10,628 nt of DNA, from positions 1 to 10,628 of the forward strand of contig CAMLLK010000018.1 in NCBI GenBank assembly GCA_946480885.1, in the 5' to 3' direction. The position numbers and the translations under genes are program-made. The notes beneath the pieces are model-generated. The model was given only the letters and a program-made list of their open reading frames with translations. It ran no database searches and was not told where the DNA came from. Positions within the stretch are counted from its first letter, which is position 1. Every line of letters starts with the position of its first letter. Source of the DNA: an uncultured Thermoproteales archaeon. Lineage in GTDB: Archaea > Thermoproteota > Thermoprotei > Thermoproteales > Thermoproteaceae. Shown here piece after piece: positions 1 to 7,110 of this stretch.

Positions 1-32
1 CGACGGCCACTTGGTACACGACGCCTAATCAA
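1..32 (-). CDS. Possible start of a gene downstream of NAC (partial, weak)
   Basis: A minus-strand frame opens with TTG at 30-32 and reads (M)IRRRVPSGR before leaving the window. It is preceded by a GGAGG Shine-Dalgarno-like sequence (minus strand of 42-46) at a spacing of 9 nt. It would follow the NAC stop after 30 bp and so would be a third gene of the alaS-NAC unit. Ten codons are too few to identify a product. The alternative reading is the tail of a convergent plus-strand gene: frame 2 ends DGHLVHDA-stop at 26-28. The two cannot be told apart from this window. Confidence 0.3.
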   Translation of the reverse strand, partial: MIRRRVPSGR

Positions 33-41
33 CGGAAATAG

Positions 42-46
42 CCTCC
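42..46 (-). promoter_or_regulatory. Shine-Dalgarno-like GGAGG before the possible left-edge gene
   Basis: The minus strand reads GGAGG here, complementary to the usual 16S rRNA 3' end. It lies 9 nt before a TTG codon and is the main support for a further minus-strand gene beyond the left edge. Confidence 0.3.
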
Positions 47-62
47 GTAGATTTGTTTCGCT

Positions 63-428
63 CTATTTCTCTTTTTTCATTAACTTCAACGCCGCCTGTA
101 CTAAATCTCCCTTTGTCTCTATCAACGCCGCCACTGCCTCTTCTCTAGTGGCTCCCGTCTGTTCTATTAAAATCGCTATGTCTTCTTCACTTGGCTGGTA
201 GCTTGTGGGCTGAGCGGGGGCGATTTTCTGCACCGCGGCTTCAGAAGTCTGTATTTGATATAGCAACGTCTTATTCGGCATTTTCATCAACGCCACTGTG
301 GGGTTGTTTATTCTCAACACATCCCCGTTTTTAAGCCGCATTTCTACATACGCCACGTCTATCTCCTCGACTTTTATACCCATTCTCTTGAGGATTTTCT
401 CAAGGTCTCTGGGGTTTGTGGGGATCAT
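63..428 (-). CDS. nac: Archaeal nascent polypeptide-associated complex protein (NAC-alpha homologue)
   Basis: This 121-aa protein has the length and order of archaeal NAC. A NAC beta-barrel region (about residues 8-62, containing [15 protein letters not shown]) is followed by a linker rich in P, Q and S and then a UBA domain (about 80-118, with [18 protein letters not shown] and [14 protein letters not shown]). Archaeal NAC forms a homodimer that contacts nascent chains at the ribosome exit; that role is known for the family and not shown here. The ATG overlaps the alaS stop as ATGA, and GAGGG lies 7 nt upstream inside alaS, so the gene is very probably translated from the alaS message. No T-rich terminator is seen after the stop. 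Family assignment is firm. Confidence 0.93.
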   Translation of the reverse strand: MIPTNPRDLEKILKRMGIKVEEIDVAYVEMRLKNGDVLRINNPTVALMKMPNKTLLYQIQTSEAAVQKIAPAQPTSYQPSEEDIAILIEQTGATREEAVAALIETKGDLVQAALKLMKKEK

Positions 429-3103
429 ACCAACGCCCTCTTTACAACTTGTTTTAAAGTCTCTACGTCGCCGTGGTACTGGCCCTGGGCGAAAGTCTTA
501 GAGCCTCCACCCTTGAAGCCTATTTCTCTCAAAGTCTTTACAATCGGCGCCACGTCCACTCCGCCGGTGTATATAGACACTCTGCCGCCGCCCACTATTA
601 TCAACACCGCCTCTCTATCTCTACTTGTGACAATCTGCGCCAGTCTCTTCGCTAACTCCTCGTCGTCTAGCTCCACTACTGTTAGTCTATACGCCCCCAC
701 TTGTTCAAACTGTAGACTCTCCGCCAGTAGCTTTATGTAGAGCTCTGCGTAGCGTCTTGCCTTCTTCTCCACGGCTTCTATTTTCTCTAAGGCCCTCTTG
801 GCGGCGTCTGCCAAAAATTCTTTCGCCCCTCCCAAAGCCGCGGCGGCTTCTGCGGCCTGCCGTTCAAGTTCTTGGACGTAGTCAAGGGCGTGGGGGCCTG
901 TGGTGAATATAAACCTCACCACTCCGTCGGCGATGCGTTCAACTTTTTGAATTTTTATCAAGCCGATCTCCCCAGTCTGTTTTAAATGCGTCCCGCCGCA
1001 TGCTTGTACGTCGAAAGGCGCGTCGTCGGGGCCTATCTGCACTACTCTAATCTCTCTAGCCGGCACCACTCCGCCTTGGTATAGCACAAATCCGTACCTA
1101 GCCTCCGCCTCGTTTCTAGGCAACGTCTTGACGTACACCGGCAGATTGGCCTGTACTATCTCATTGGCTAGTTTCTCTATCTTAGCCACCTCTTCAGCTG
1201 TAGGCGTTTTAAAATGCGTCACGTCTATACGGCTGGAGGGTAGGTCTTTCTGCGCGCCTGCCTGCCATATATGGCTCCCCAAGACTCTCCTAACGCTTTG
1301 AATCAAGACGTGAGTGCCTGTGTGCATCTTCATTAAACCGTACCTCCTCTCCCAGTCGATCTCCCCCACTACCTCCGCCCCCTCTGGAGGGACTGCGCCT
1401 TCTACTACGTGGACTATTACATGCCCCACTCTCTTGACGTCTACCACTTTACCAACTCCACTGTGGAATTTTATAACTCCGACGTCGGCCGGCTGCCCGC
1501 CCCCCTCTGCGTAGAAGGCCGTCTGGTCGAGCACTACGTATCTGCCGTCGATTACTCTCAATACTTTTGCCTTGAAGGTCTTTAAGTAGGGGTCTTCATA
1601 GAACAGCTCTCTTGTCCTCGGCAGATCTATTACTTTCTGCGTCTCCACAATAGCCGTCTCTGGCTGCGTCTCTTTTTTTACATGTCTAGCGGCTAGACGT
1701 GAGTAAAAGTCATCTGGTATCTTCACCTCGACCCCCAGCTGTCTCGCAGTCTCTGCAGCTATCTCAGGCGGCACTCCATAGCTGTCGTATAGAGTCACTA
1801 AGTCTTGAGGCTCTAAAGTAGCGGAGCCCCGGCGCCTGGCTTCTTCCAACGTCTTCTTCACTACGGCAGGCGCCGACTTCAAAACCTCTCTGTATTTCTT
1901 CTCCTCTAGCTCTACAAGTTCTAGAATTAAGTCTCTAGACTCCCATAGGTTTGGATAGTCTCGCCTCAGCTCCACAAGGTGGAGGTGGAACAACTCGGCG
2001 AGTGGCGTCTCAATTCCCACTAGCCTTAGATTTTTTAAAATCCTCCTGATTAAAAGTCTAGCTAAGTACCCAGCTCCGCTGTTAGACGGTATCACTCCAT
2101 CGGCGATCATCCAAGCCACTGTCCTACTGTGGTCGGCCAACACGTAGAGAGCCTCTTGTGGCTTTACTACCTCTTTCAACCATTTAGAATCTACTCCAAT
2201 TTTTTCTGCAATTATATCATACGCCTTATCTAGCCCTATGACTTCTGGGTCCATCTGGCCGAAGTATATAGACGCCTTGGCCATGATGTCTCTCGGCGGC
2301 TCAGACACACCAAGTTTAGACCTAGCTTTTTCTAAAAATGTCTTAAAGACTGCGTCGTATATAGTGGGAGTCCCCTTAATTAGCCAATATATTCTCTCCA
2401 GTCCGTAACCTGTGTCTACAATTTTTAGAGGCAGCTCGAGGTATTTGCCATCTCTCACTTCGTAATGCATAAAGACTAAAGTAGCCACTTCCAGCCCTCT
2501 CACCAAGACTTCAAAACACTCTCCGGCGTTTCCGCCCCCCTCCCATATAGACTCTTTAAAAGTAATCTCGTGGGGCGGGATCCCGAGTTCTTCTGTAAAG
2601 AATCTATAGGCGTATTCAGTAGTCTCGTCGATCCAATATATGTATTTATCGGGGTAGTTAAAGGCGTGGTGCGCCATCATTTCAAAACCTGTCAAATGGC
2701 GGCCGCTACGGCCTACTTTATCTACATCTGTAAGTCTAATAGAGGGCTGTGATATAGTCAATGGGTTTGCGGGGGGCGGGACGGCGCCGCTTGTGACCCA
2801 GGGCTGGAAGTCGTATATAGAGGCCCCCACTAGATATACATCGTCACGCCATCTGGCCACCACTGGGTACTTCTCCACTCTGACGTGGCCGTGTTTTTCA
2901 AAAAATTTCAAAAACCGCTCTCTCAATTCTGAAAGAGTCTCCACTGCCACTCTCGTGGGGGGACTGGCTATGAAGCCGTAGGGGACGCAGGGCTGGTCGC
3001 CACAGTACACTTGGTCTTTATTCAAAGTCCAGAAGTGTGAACTACACATAGGACACTGTTTCCTAACGTATCCACTGAGTTGTAGAATTTTTGTAGACAG
3101 CAC
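425..3103 (-). CDS. alaS: Alanyl-tRNA synthetase, archaeal type
   Basis: The 892-aa product charges tRNA-Ala with alanine in the cytoplasm. Domains in order: an N-terminal Cys cluster (C17-x2-C20, C34-x4-C39) that looks zinc-binding and is seen in archaeal AlaRS; a class II catalytic core ([21 protein letters not shown], then the glycine-rich [15 protein letters not shown]); an editing domain with HTGTH (H594, H598) and CGGTH (C702, H706), the zinc-site residues that clear Ser/Gly-tRNA-Ala; a coiled-coil stretch (about 760-790); and a DHHA1-like C-terminal domain with [11 protein letters not shown]. Length is normal for archaeal AlaRS. The start is GTG at 3101-3103, with a TATA-like element centred about 22 nt upstream and no Shine-Dalgarno sequence, so the transcript is probably leaderless. 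It is the first gene of an alaS-NAC unit and divergent from the 129-aa gene. All key residues are present. Confidence 0.97.
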   Translation of the reverse strand: MLSTKILQLSGYVRKQCPMCSSHFWTLNKDQVYCGDQPCVPYGFIASPPTRVAVETLSELRERFLKFFEKHGHVRVEKYPVVARWRDDVYLVGASIYDFQPWVTSGAVPPPANPLTISQPSIRLTDVDKVGRSGRHLTGFEMMAHHAFNYPDKYIYWIDETTEYAYRFFTEELGIPPHEITFKESIWEGGGNAGECFEVLVRGLEVATLVFMHYEVRDGKYLELPLKIVDTGYGLERIYWLIKGTPTIYDAVFKTFLEKARSKLGVSEPPRDIMAKASIYFGQMDPEVIGLDKAYDIIAEKIGVDSKWLKEVVKPQEALYVLADHSRTVAWMIADGVIPSNSGAGYLARLLIRRILKNLRLVGIETPLAELFHLHLVELRRDYPNLWESRDLILELVELEEKKYREVLKSAPAVVKKTLEEARRRGSATLEPQDLVTLYDSYGVPPEIAAETARQLGVEVKIPDDFYSRLAARHVKKETQPETAIVETQKVIDLPRTRELFYEDPYLKTFKAKVLRVIDGRYVVLDQTAFYAEGGGQPADVGVIKFHSGVGKVVDVKRVGHVIVHVVEGAVPPEGAEVVGEIDWERRYGLMKMHTGTHVLIQSVRRVLGSHIWQAGAQKDLPSSRIDVTHFKTPTAEEVAKIEKLANEIVQANLPVYVKTLPRNEAEARYGFVLYQGGVVPAREIRVVQIGPDDAPFDVQACGGTHLKQTGEIGLIKIQKVERIADGVVRFIFTTGPHALDYVQELERQAAEAAAALGGAKEFLADAAKRALEKIEAVEKKARRYAELYIKLLAESLQFEQVGAYRLTVVELDDEELAKRLAQIVTSRDREAVLIIVGGGRVSIYTGGVDVAPIVKTLREIGFKGGGSKTFAQGQYHGDVETLKQVVKRALV
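436..440 (-). promoter_or_regulatory. Ribosome binding site for NAC inside the alaS 3' end
   Basis: GAGGG on the minus strand lies 7 nt before the NAC ATG. It fits an internal cistron whose start overlaps the preceding stop, and contrasts with lead genes in this window that show no such site. Confidence 0.55.
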
Positions 3104-3147
3104 CTCTACAACGTGATACGTATTTAAAAAACTTTTATCTAGGCGTC
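3104..3147. promoter_or_regulatory. Compact bidirectional promoter between alaS and the 129-aa gene
   Basis: Only 44 bp separate two divergent GTG start codons. The palindrome TTTAAA (3123-3128) lies at the exact midpoint, 20 nt from either start codon, within an AT-rich stretch (3121-3138). On each strand this is close to the usual archaeal TATA spacing for a transcript beginning at or beside the start codon. No separate second TATA box is evident, so both directions may share one TBP site. Promoter function is inferred from position and composition. Confidence 0.6.
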
Positions 3148-3537
3148 GTGGAGTTAGAAGAGGCGGCGGCTATTTTAAAAGAGAAATTGAGAAGTAGGAC
3201 TTTCCGCAAGGCTGTAGGCGCTAAAGTGGCGGAGGCAGTTGAGACTTTGTTAAAGTTTTATGAATGTGGGGCCTGTATCGGCGAGGGGGAGGCGAGGCGT
3301 TTAATAAACGATTACTATATATTCGAGTCTCGGGTGGCTAGACTTCTACAACTATACGACAGACTCAGCAAGGGGGGCCTCAGGACGTTGGCTAGAGAGG
3401 TGTTGGGAGACGACGTCTACCTCGCGCCGGTGGAATACGACGAGTTGAGAAAAGAGCTTGATATATATGGAAAAACTCTTTTAGGCGTGGCGGGGAGAGT
3501 GTTGAAGTGTTACTCTTCTACAAACTCCAGGGCGTAG
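3148..3537 (+). CDS. Conserved-looking hypothetical helical protein, 129 aa
   Basis: I do not recognise this family. The product is charged and looks almost entirely alpha-helical. It has C40-x2-C43 ([14 protein letters not shown]) and a third cysteine at 121. The CxxC pair is isolated, so it could be half of a metal site or a redox pair, but nothing proves either. There is no signal peptide or membrane segment. The GTG start sits about 22 nt from the TATA-like centre shared with alaS, so the message is probably leaderless. The last 28 bp overlap the 3' end of the convergent Spt4 gene. Amino-acid composition and frame length are convincing for a real gene. Divergence from alaS need not mean a shared role. 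Confidence 0.8.
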   Translation: MELEEAAAILKEKLRSRTFRKAVGAKVAEAVETLLKFYECGACIGEGEARRLINDYYIFESRVARLLQLYDRLSKGGLRTLAREVLGDDVYLAPVEYDELRKELDIYGKTLLGVAGRVLKCYSSTNSRA

Positions 3538-3725
3538 ATCCCCGGCTTTTCAATGCCGAGCCTCTTAGCTATACACGACTTAGCTGGGTCTATGACGGCG
3601 ATCATACCTCGCCACTTGTGTACAAACTCATCAGAGCCGCAGTTGGGGCATTGTTTGGCGTCTTCTGTAACTACTAGCTTACAATGTCTACAGGCCTTGT
3701 AGCCGCTTAGAGTTTTTTTCTTCAT
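3510..3725 (-). CDS. spt4: Transcription elongation factor Spt4 (RNA polymerase subunit E'')
   Basis: This 71-aa protein matches archaeal Spt4, also named RpoE''. It has a four-cysteine zinc ribbon (C12-x2-C15 and C26-x2-C29, with QCPNCGSDEF), then WRGMIAVIDPAKSCIAKRLGI and the ending [10 protein letters not shown]. Spt4 pairs with Spt5 (the NusG homologue) and helps RNA polymerase stay processive; Spt5 is not in this window. Its ATG overlaps the rpo7 stop as ATGA, the standard archaeal rpo7-spt4 arrangement, which implies coupled translation. The 3' end overlaps the convergent 129-aa gene by 28 bp, so its transcript must end inside that gene. No strong Shine-Dalgarno sequence is seen. Confidence 0.95.
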   Translation of the reverse strand: MKKKTLSGYKACRHCKLVVTEDAKQCPNCGSDEFVHKWRGMIAVIDPAKSCIAKRLGIEKPGIYALEFVEE

Positions 3726-4294
3726 GTCTTCTTGGCCGGTTTCTTTTCTCTAATCCACTCTAATTTGCCAAGGCCGGGCATTCTCATAGTCAAAGTAACT
3801 CTTAACAACATCTCTGTCCCCTCTCTGGGGGTTGTAAAACTCACCCCCGTAATTCTAGCCCTCACCACGTCCCCAACTGAAACTTTCCTCTTTGTCCTCT
3901 CCCCTATGTAACTCTTAGTACTTGCATCAAAGAATATATTGGGGTCGTCCATTACGTGTATCTTATTTATAAACCCCAGCACAGGTCCTATTCTCACTAA
4001 CATCCCCATCTCTCTGACGTTTTCCACTATGCCTTCTATAATCTCTCCATCTAAAGGCATGTAGGCCAATATTGTAAAAACTGCCTTGTGGTAAGTCCCC
4101 CCGTCGCCAAATACGATTTTGCCCTCTTTCCCAACTTTTACAGATAAGACAGCCACTACGTAGCCTACTTCTCTCAACACTCTCCCCTCGTATTTACTCC
4201 TCAACTGTTGTAGCGCTATGTCTTCTAACGGCTTGTCGAAGTCGGTGGGAGGCACTCTCACGTAGTCTTCCGCCTCGACTATTCTAAAAGGCAC
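3722..4294 (-). CDS. rpo7: RNA polymerase stalk subunit Rpo7 (RpoE')
   Basis: This 190-aa protein is the archaeal counterpart of eukaryotic Rpb7. The N-terminal domain (about 1-80) starts with FRIVEAEDYVRVPP and contains the conserved segment near FGDGGTYHKAVFTILAYMP. An S1/OB RNA-binding domain follows (about 82-170, starting DGEIIEGIVENVREMGMLVRIGPVLGFI). With Rpo4 it forms the stalk that binds emerging RNA and helps open the promoter; Rpo4 is not in the window. A basic tail (EKKPAKKT) ends the protein. The start is GTG at 4292-4294; an ATG at 4297-4299 is out of frame. A TATA-like box about 23 nt upstream suggests a leaderless transcript in addition to read-through from the PIN gene, which ends 30 bp upstream. 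Confidence 0.96.
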   Translation of the reverse strand: MPFRIVEAEDYVRVPPTDFDKPLEDIALQQLRSKYEGRVLREVGYVVAVLSVKVGKEGKIVFGDGGTYHKAVFTILAYMPLDGEIIEGIVENVREMGMLVRIGPVLGFINKIHVMDDPNIFFDASTKSYIGERTKRKVSVGDVVRARITGVSFTTPREGTEMLLRVTLTMRMPGLGKLEWIREKKPAKKT

Positions 4295-4312
4295 GCCATT
4301 ATTTAAACGCCA

Positions 4313-4322
4313 CTTTATATAC
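4313..4322 (-). promoter_or_regulatory. Probable internal promoter for rpo7-spt4
   Basis: The minus strand reads GTATATAAAG here, a good archaeal TATA sequence. Its centre lies about 23 nt before the rpo7 GTG and just upstream of the PIN gene stop. It would let rpo7-spt4 be transcribed apart from the upstream genes. Inferred from sequence and spacing only. Confidence 0.5.
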
Positions 4323-4324
4323 TT

Positions 4325-4666
4325 TTAGTAGATAGCCAATTGTTTTTTATAGAACTTACCAACGGCGATTCCCGTCCTCCTTCCTCTCTCCGCCAGCTCT
4401 TCGTCGCCTGTTACTAACACCGCGCCGAGTTTTATGGCGCATTTAAGAACTGCGTCGTCGGCAGGTCCTGTCTCTTGACAGAGCATGGCCTTTATTATCT
4501 CTAAAAGCGACAGGGCTACTCTAGCCTTTTTCTTTCTCTTCGCTAGTGTCTTGAGCTCTTCTACTACCGCCTCTGGGACGTATATCTCAAACCCCTCCAA
4601 CGCCTCTAGCCCCACTTTTTTATCTACTATATACAACAACGCCGATGTGTCTAGTACTAACTTCAC
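4325..4666 (-). CDS. PIN-domain ribonuclease, archaeal Fcf1/VapC9-like
   Basis: This 113-aa single-domain PIN protein has the acidic active-site set: D6 in LVLDTSALL, E36 or E37 in VPEAVVEELKTL, D70/D71 in GPADDAVLKCA and D88 in VTGDEELAERGRRTGI. PIN domains are Mg/Mn-dependent endoribonucleases. No antitoxin-sized partner lies next to it. A PIN gene beside rpo7 and spt4 is a recurrent archaeal arrangement (often with aIF2-gamma, absent here), so an RNA-processing role is favoured over a toxin role. The substrate is unknown. The GTG start overlaps the AAA ATPase stop as GTGA, and no Shine-Dalgarno sequence is evident. Domain call is firm; the subfamily name is tentative. Confidence 0.88.
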   Translation of the reverse strand: MKLVLDTSALLYIVDKKVGLEALEGFEIYVPEAVVEELKTLAKRKKKARVALSLLEIIKAMLCQETGPADDAVLKCAIKLGAVLVTGDEELAERGRRTGIAVGKFYKKQLAIY

Positions 4667-5703
4667 AGACGGAATATAGAAAGTCCTAGCTCCTCAGCCG
4701 TTTTTAAAAAAGAGGGCTCTTTCGCCGCCAGTACAAGCTGTAGATTTTTCTCCTCTGCTATTTTTAACAATGTATCTAGAAGTACTCCAGCCTTGTGGCT
4801 AGGCACTGCGAGATCTATGTCGTCGATAAACAAGGCCGAGTCTCTATTTGCAATTATGGCCTGTAGCAACACTGGCAGTGTGGATTTTGTATAACTCCCC
4901 GCGTTGTATATATTCGTCCAGACGCCACCTCTTTTGATATACATTGCAATCCGCCCGCTTTTGACAAGTCCCACTTTTATATCGTCTATGTCTACAACTT
5001 CGATGTATGAATACAACATCTCTCTCGTCCTTTCGAAAGAGGGCTGTGTTAAAATTTTCGACAGATGGTGTGGAGTAAACTGCCCCTCTGGACCCACGCT
5101 AGTGGCTGGCATTAAGTCTACATGTGTTTCATATGTGTACTTCCACGCGGCGAGGCGTCTCCCACTAATAAAATAAAACCGATCTTTAAGCCCAATCCTA
5201 AGGTTTAACAACGCCCTCTCTGCCTCCCGCACTTTTTCCTCCTCCACGGCGCCACAAGTTATCAACACATCTTCGTTCATTACTGCAAAAGGCGCCACGC
5301 ACAGCTCAGCCTCGAGGGGGTATGTCAAAACTCCTCTCTCTCCACGCTTCGCCATCTTAGCCAATATCTCACCGCCGGCGCCAACCCACTGTTCTACATA
5401 GTTTAAAGCTGTAGAGTATTTATAGCCGTATCTATACGCCTTCTCTAGTTCAACCCATAGCTCAATAGAAAAGGGCTTTTCTAAATCGCCGCCGTAGTGA
5501 ATATCCTCGGGCTCGTGTATAATTAAGAGTGGCCCCTCTAAGGCGAGCCACTGCTCCCCCCGGCTCTGTATTAACAAAGCGGCGGCTTCTATAAACGTGG
5601 TCTTTCCAGAGTTGGGGGGACCGGCGAGTAATGTGTAGCGTTGTAGATCTACACAGCCGCTCTCTACGCCTTTGAAATACTCTAGACATATACGGCGGAT
5701 CAT
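4663..5703 (-). CDS. AAA-type ATPase of the ABC/SMC-like AAA_15/AAA_21 group
   Basis: The 346-aa protein opens with an SMC/ABC-like start (IRRICLEYFKGVESGCVDLQRYTLLAGPPNSGKTTFIEA). Walker A is at residues 28-36 (GPPNSGKTT). ISGRRLAAWKY lies mid-protein, a signature-like segment AGSYTKSTLPVLLQAI follows near 267-282, and Walker B is LFIDDIDLAVP with D294-D295. Standalone ATPases of this group, such as the OLD-like ATPases, bind and hydrolyse ATP, but their roles vary. No TOPRIM or other nuclease domain is fused, and no membrane segment is seen. The second Walker B acid is Asp where Glu is usual. The ATG overlaps the HIT stop (ATGA), with GAGGAG 6 nt upstream. The gene abuts the PIN nuclease (GTGA overlap), so the two are probably made together. 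Specific function unknown. Confidence 0.85.
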   Translation of the reverse strand: MIRRICLEYFKGVESGCVDLQRYTLLAGPPNSGKTTFIEAAALLIQSRGEQWLALEGPLLIIHEPEDIHYGGDLEKPFSIELWVELEKAYRYGYKYSTALNYVEQWVGAGGEILAKMAKRGERGVLTYPLEAELCVAPFAVMNEDVLITCGAVEEEKVREAERALLNLRIGLKDRFYFISGRRLAAWKYTYETHVDLMPATSVGPEGQFTPHHLSKILTQPSFERTREMLYSYIEVVDIDDIKVGLVKSGRIAMYIKRGGVWTNIYNAGSYTKSTLPVLLQAIIANRDSALFIDDIDLAVPSHKAGVLLDTLLKIAEEKNLQLVLAAKEPSFLKTAEELGLSIFRL

Positions 5704-6158
5704 ATTAAACTCCTCAAAACTCTAGTCAATTTAACTAAGGCGTTTTCTAAATCAATCTCTTCCACCGCTCTGTCTTTTGGAATTACGTGGAGGTGTATAT
5801 GGCTCTCTAGACCTGCCCCCGCAGCCCGCCCTACGTTTATACCTACGATAAAATCTCTCGCCCCCACTGCTTTTTTCAACGCCTCAATTGCTTTTTTAGC
5901 CATTTCCACCATCTCGGCCCATTCCTCAACTGTCAATTCTTCAAAATTAGCAATATGTCTATAGGGCACTACCATTAAATGGCCCCAGGTGTATGGATAC
6001 TTGTTGAGAATTACAAAGACGTGTCTACCTCTGGCTGGGACTAAATTCTCGTCGTCATTATTTACTTCAGCTGCGGCTTTGCAGAGAAAACATCCACCTG
6101 TGCCTATGGTCTGGACGTATTTAAAACGCCAGGGCGTCTCTACGACTTTGAAATCCAT
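5700..6158 (-). CDS. HIT-family nucleotide hydrolase/transferase
   Basis: This 152-aa protein carries the histidine-triad motif H120-I-H122-L-H124-V, preceded by GINVGRAAGAGLESH, and the conserved strand region NKYPYTWGHLMVVPYRHI (45-62 and on). An N-terminal C23-x2-C26 (GGCFLCKA) is typical of the zinc-binding HIT branch. HIT enzymes cleave nucleoside phosphoramidates, dinucleoside polyphosphates or similar phosphoanhydrides through a nucleotidyl-histidine intermediate, with the middle His (H122) as the likely nucleophile. The real substrate cannot be read from sequence. The start is ATG at 6156-6158, overlapping the end of the upstream 77-aa gene by 19 bp. It is the second gene of the cluster running to spt4, and its stop overlaps the ATPase start. 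Confidence 0.92.
   Translation of the reverse strand: MDFKVVETPWRFKYVQTIGTGGCFLCKAAAEVNNDDENLVPARGRHVFVILNKYPYTWGHLMVVPYRHIANFEELTVEEWAEMVEMAKKAIEALKKAVGARDFIVGINVGRAAGAGLESHIHLHVIPKDRAVEEIDLENALVKLTRVLRSLI
5710..5715 (-). promoter_or_regulatory. Ribosome binding site for the AAA ATPase
   Basis: GAGGAG on the minus strand lies 6 nt before the ATG at 5701-5703, inside the end of the HIT gene. It is one of the clearest internal Shine-Dalgarno sites in the window and supports the chosen start. Confidence 0.6.
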
Positions 6159-6373
6159 TGTTGGTATTTTTTCCTTACTAAAATTTTTCCAGATACTATA
6201 TGGTGAAAAGCCTCTATTTCTTCTATAGACTGTACTAACTTTATCTTCTCCACCCAGCTCATCTCCACTCCAAGCGACTCTAACACTTTATCAAGGTCTG
6301 TCAACTCGTTCCCCACTTTTGAGGCGATTAACTTTGCTAAAGCTCTGGGGTCCACGTGTAGAGTACATTCCAA
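6140..6373 (-). CDS. Small hypothetical protein, 77 aa, first gene of the HIT-AAA-PIN-rpo7-spt4 cluster
   Basis: I do not recognise this product. It is small and looks helical, with alternating hydrophobic and charged residues (LAKLIASKVGNELTDLDKVLESLGVEMSWVEKI), a HH pair at 57-58 and a basic C-terminus (VRKKYQQWISKS). No membrane segment or metal motif is visible. The assumed start is TTG at 6371-6373, about 20 nt from an AT-rich TATA-like element; GTG at codon 7 is an alternative. It overlaps the HIT start by 19 bp, which suggests coupled translation. Gene status rests on protein-like composition, fit to the divergent promoter and tight linkage. Confidence 0.65.
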   Translation of the reverse strand: MECTLHVDPRALAKLIASKVGNELTDLDKVLESLGVEMSWVEKIKLVQSIEEIEAFHHIVSGKILVRKKYQQWISKS

Positions 6374-6416
6374 TTTTATTTACCCATTAAATAAAAAATT
6401 ACAATTTATTACATAT
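6374..6416. promoter_or_regulatory. Compact bidirectional promoter between the 77-aa and 230-aa genes
   Basis: A 43-bp gap separates a TTG start on the minus strand from a GTG start on the plus strand. An AT-only block (6386-6400, beginning ATTAAATAAAAAATT) covers its midpoint. Read to the right, TTAAATAA is centred about 26 nt before the GTG. Read to the left, the centre of the block lies about 20 nt before the TTG. The layout closely resembles the alaS divergent region. Function inferred from spacing. Confidence 0.5.
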
Positions 6417-7109
6417 GTGGCTACTTTCACAACGCCGTGTACAATAGCGATGGGCGTAGTAAAGGGGAGAGTAGTGTATTTAGAAATAGATGGGGGGAAG
6501 CGGTCGGAGGATTTCGTAGGCGTGGAAGTAGAGTCTGCAGAGCCTAGAGTAGAGGGGGACTTTATAAAAGGCCACTTAGCCGTGGCGTCTTTCTCAAGTA
6601 CAATTGTGAAGGGAGTGGCGTTGTTAAAAGATGTGTATATCTTTGACTACGGAGGCCTTAGGCCTTTGGTTAAGAAAATTGTTAGTGTTAAAAGTGTGAA
6701 GTCTAAAGAATTCGGCGCATGGGAACACATCTGGAACCGACCTCTTTTACTAACGGCGGGGAGTCCCACTGTTGCTATAGGCGCCTCGAGGGCGGGGTCT
6801 CTTTTACATATCAACGCCGTGCCTACCGACATGGAGTTGTTGAAAAAGGCCTGGGCCGCCGCCAGTGTTTTACAAAAGGCTGGAGAATTAAATTTAAATT
6901 GTACTTGTAGGATTGGAGTGATGCCTCTTGAGATTTTTATACACAGAGGTAATAGGTATATAGTGGCTAAGTTTTATCTAAATACATCGTCTCGTTGGAG
7001 TAAGAAGGCGTTTTTCATAATGGGGGAGGGGGGGAATGTAATAGATAGAAGAGAGGTTGACGTAGACGAGGCTGAGATAGTTGCTTATGAATACATAAAG
7101 CGTTTGTAA
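6417..7109 (+). CDS. Hypothetical protein, 230 aa, upstream of the nucleotidyltransferase
   Basis: I do not recognise this family. The sequence looks like a mixed, strand-rich soluble protein, with many V/I/K/E beta-like stretches (VVKGRVVYLEIDGG; KGVALLKDVYIFDYGGLRPLVKKI) and one likely helix (MELLKKAWAAASVLQKAGEL, about 139-158). A C162-x-C164 pair (NCTCRIGVMP) is present. No catalytic motif, signal peptide or membrane segment is evident. The start is taken as GTG at 6417, about 26 nt from the TATA centre and so probably leaderless; ATG at codon 12 is an alternative. Only one base separates its stop from the nucleotidyltransferase ATG, so the two are almost certainly cotranscribed. A link to sugar-nucleotide metabolism is an inference from that alone. 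Confidence 0.78.
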   Translation: MATFTTPCTIAMGVVKGRVVYLEIDGGKRSEDFVGVEVESAEPRVEGDFIKGHLAVASFSSTIVKGVALLKDVYIFDYGGLRPLVKKIVSVKSVKSKEFGAWEHIWNRPLLLTAGSPTVAIGASRAGSLLHINAVPTDMELLKKAWAAASVLQKAGELNLNCTCRIGVMPLEIFIHRGNRYIVAKFYLNTSSRWSKKAFFIMGEGGNVIDRREVDVDEAEIVAYEYIKRL

Positions 7110-7110
7110 T

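Noticed and set aside
1..28. Tail of a convergent plus-strand gene ending DGHLVHDA
   Set aside because: Only eight codons are visible. The minus-strand alternative has a GGAGG site; neither can be proved, so only the latter is listed, at low confidence.
298..501. Plus-strand frame opposite NAC and the alaS end
   Set aside because: It lies antisense to two firm genes, has Ser/Arg/Pro-rich shadow composition and no promoter.
4325..4666. PIN gene as a VapC toxin of a toxin-antitoxin pair
   Set aside because: No small antitoxin gene is adjacent, and the rpo7-spt4 context fits a housekeeping archaeal PIN protein better.
5462..5689. 75-codon minus-strand frame inside the AAA ATPase gene
   Set aside because: Arg-rich out-of-frame shadow of the Walker A region; the ATPase frame fully explains this DNA.
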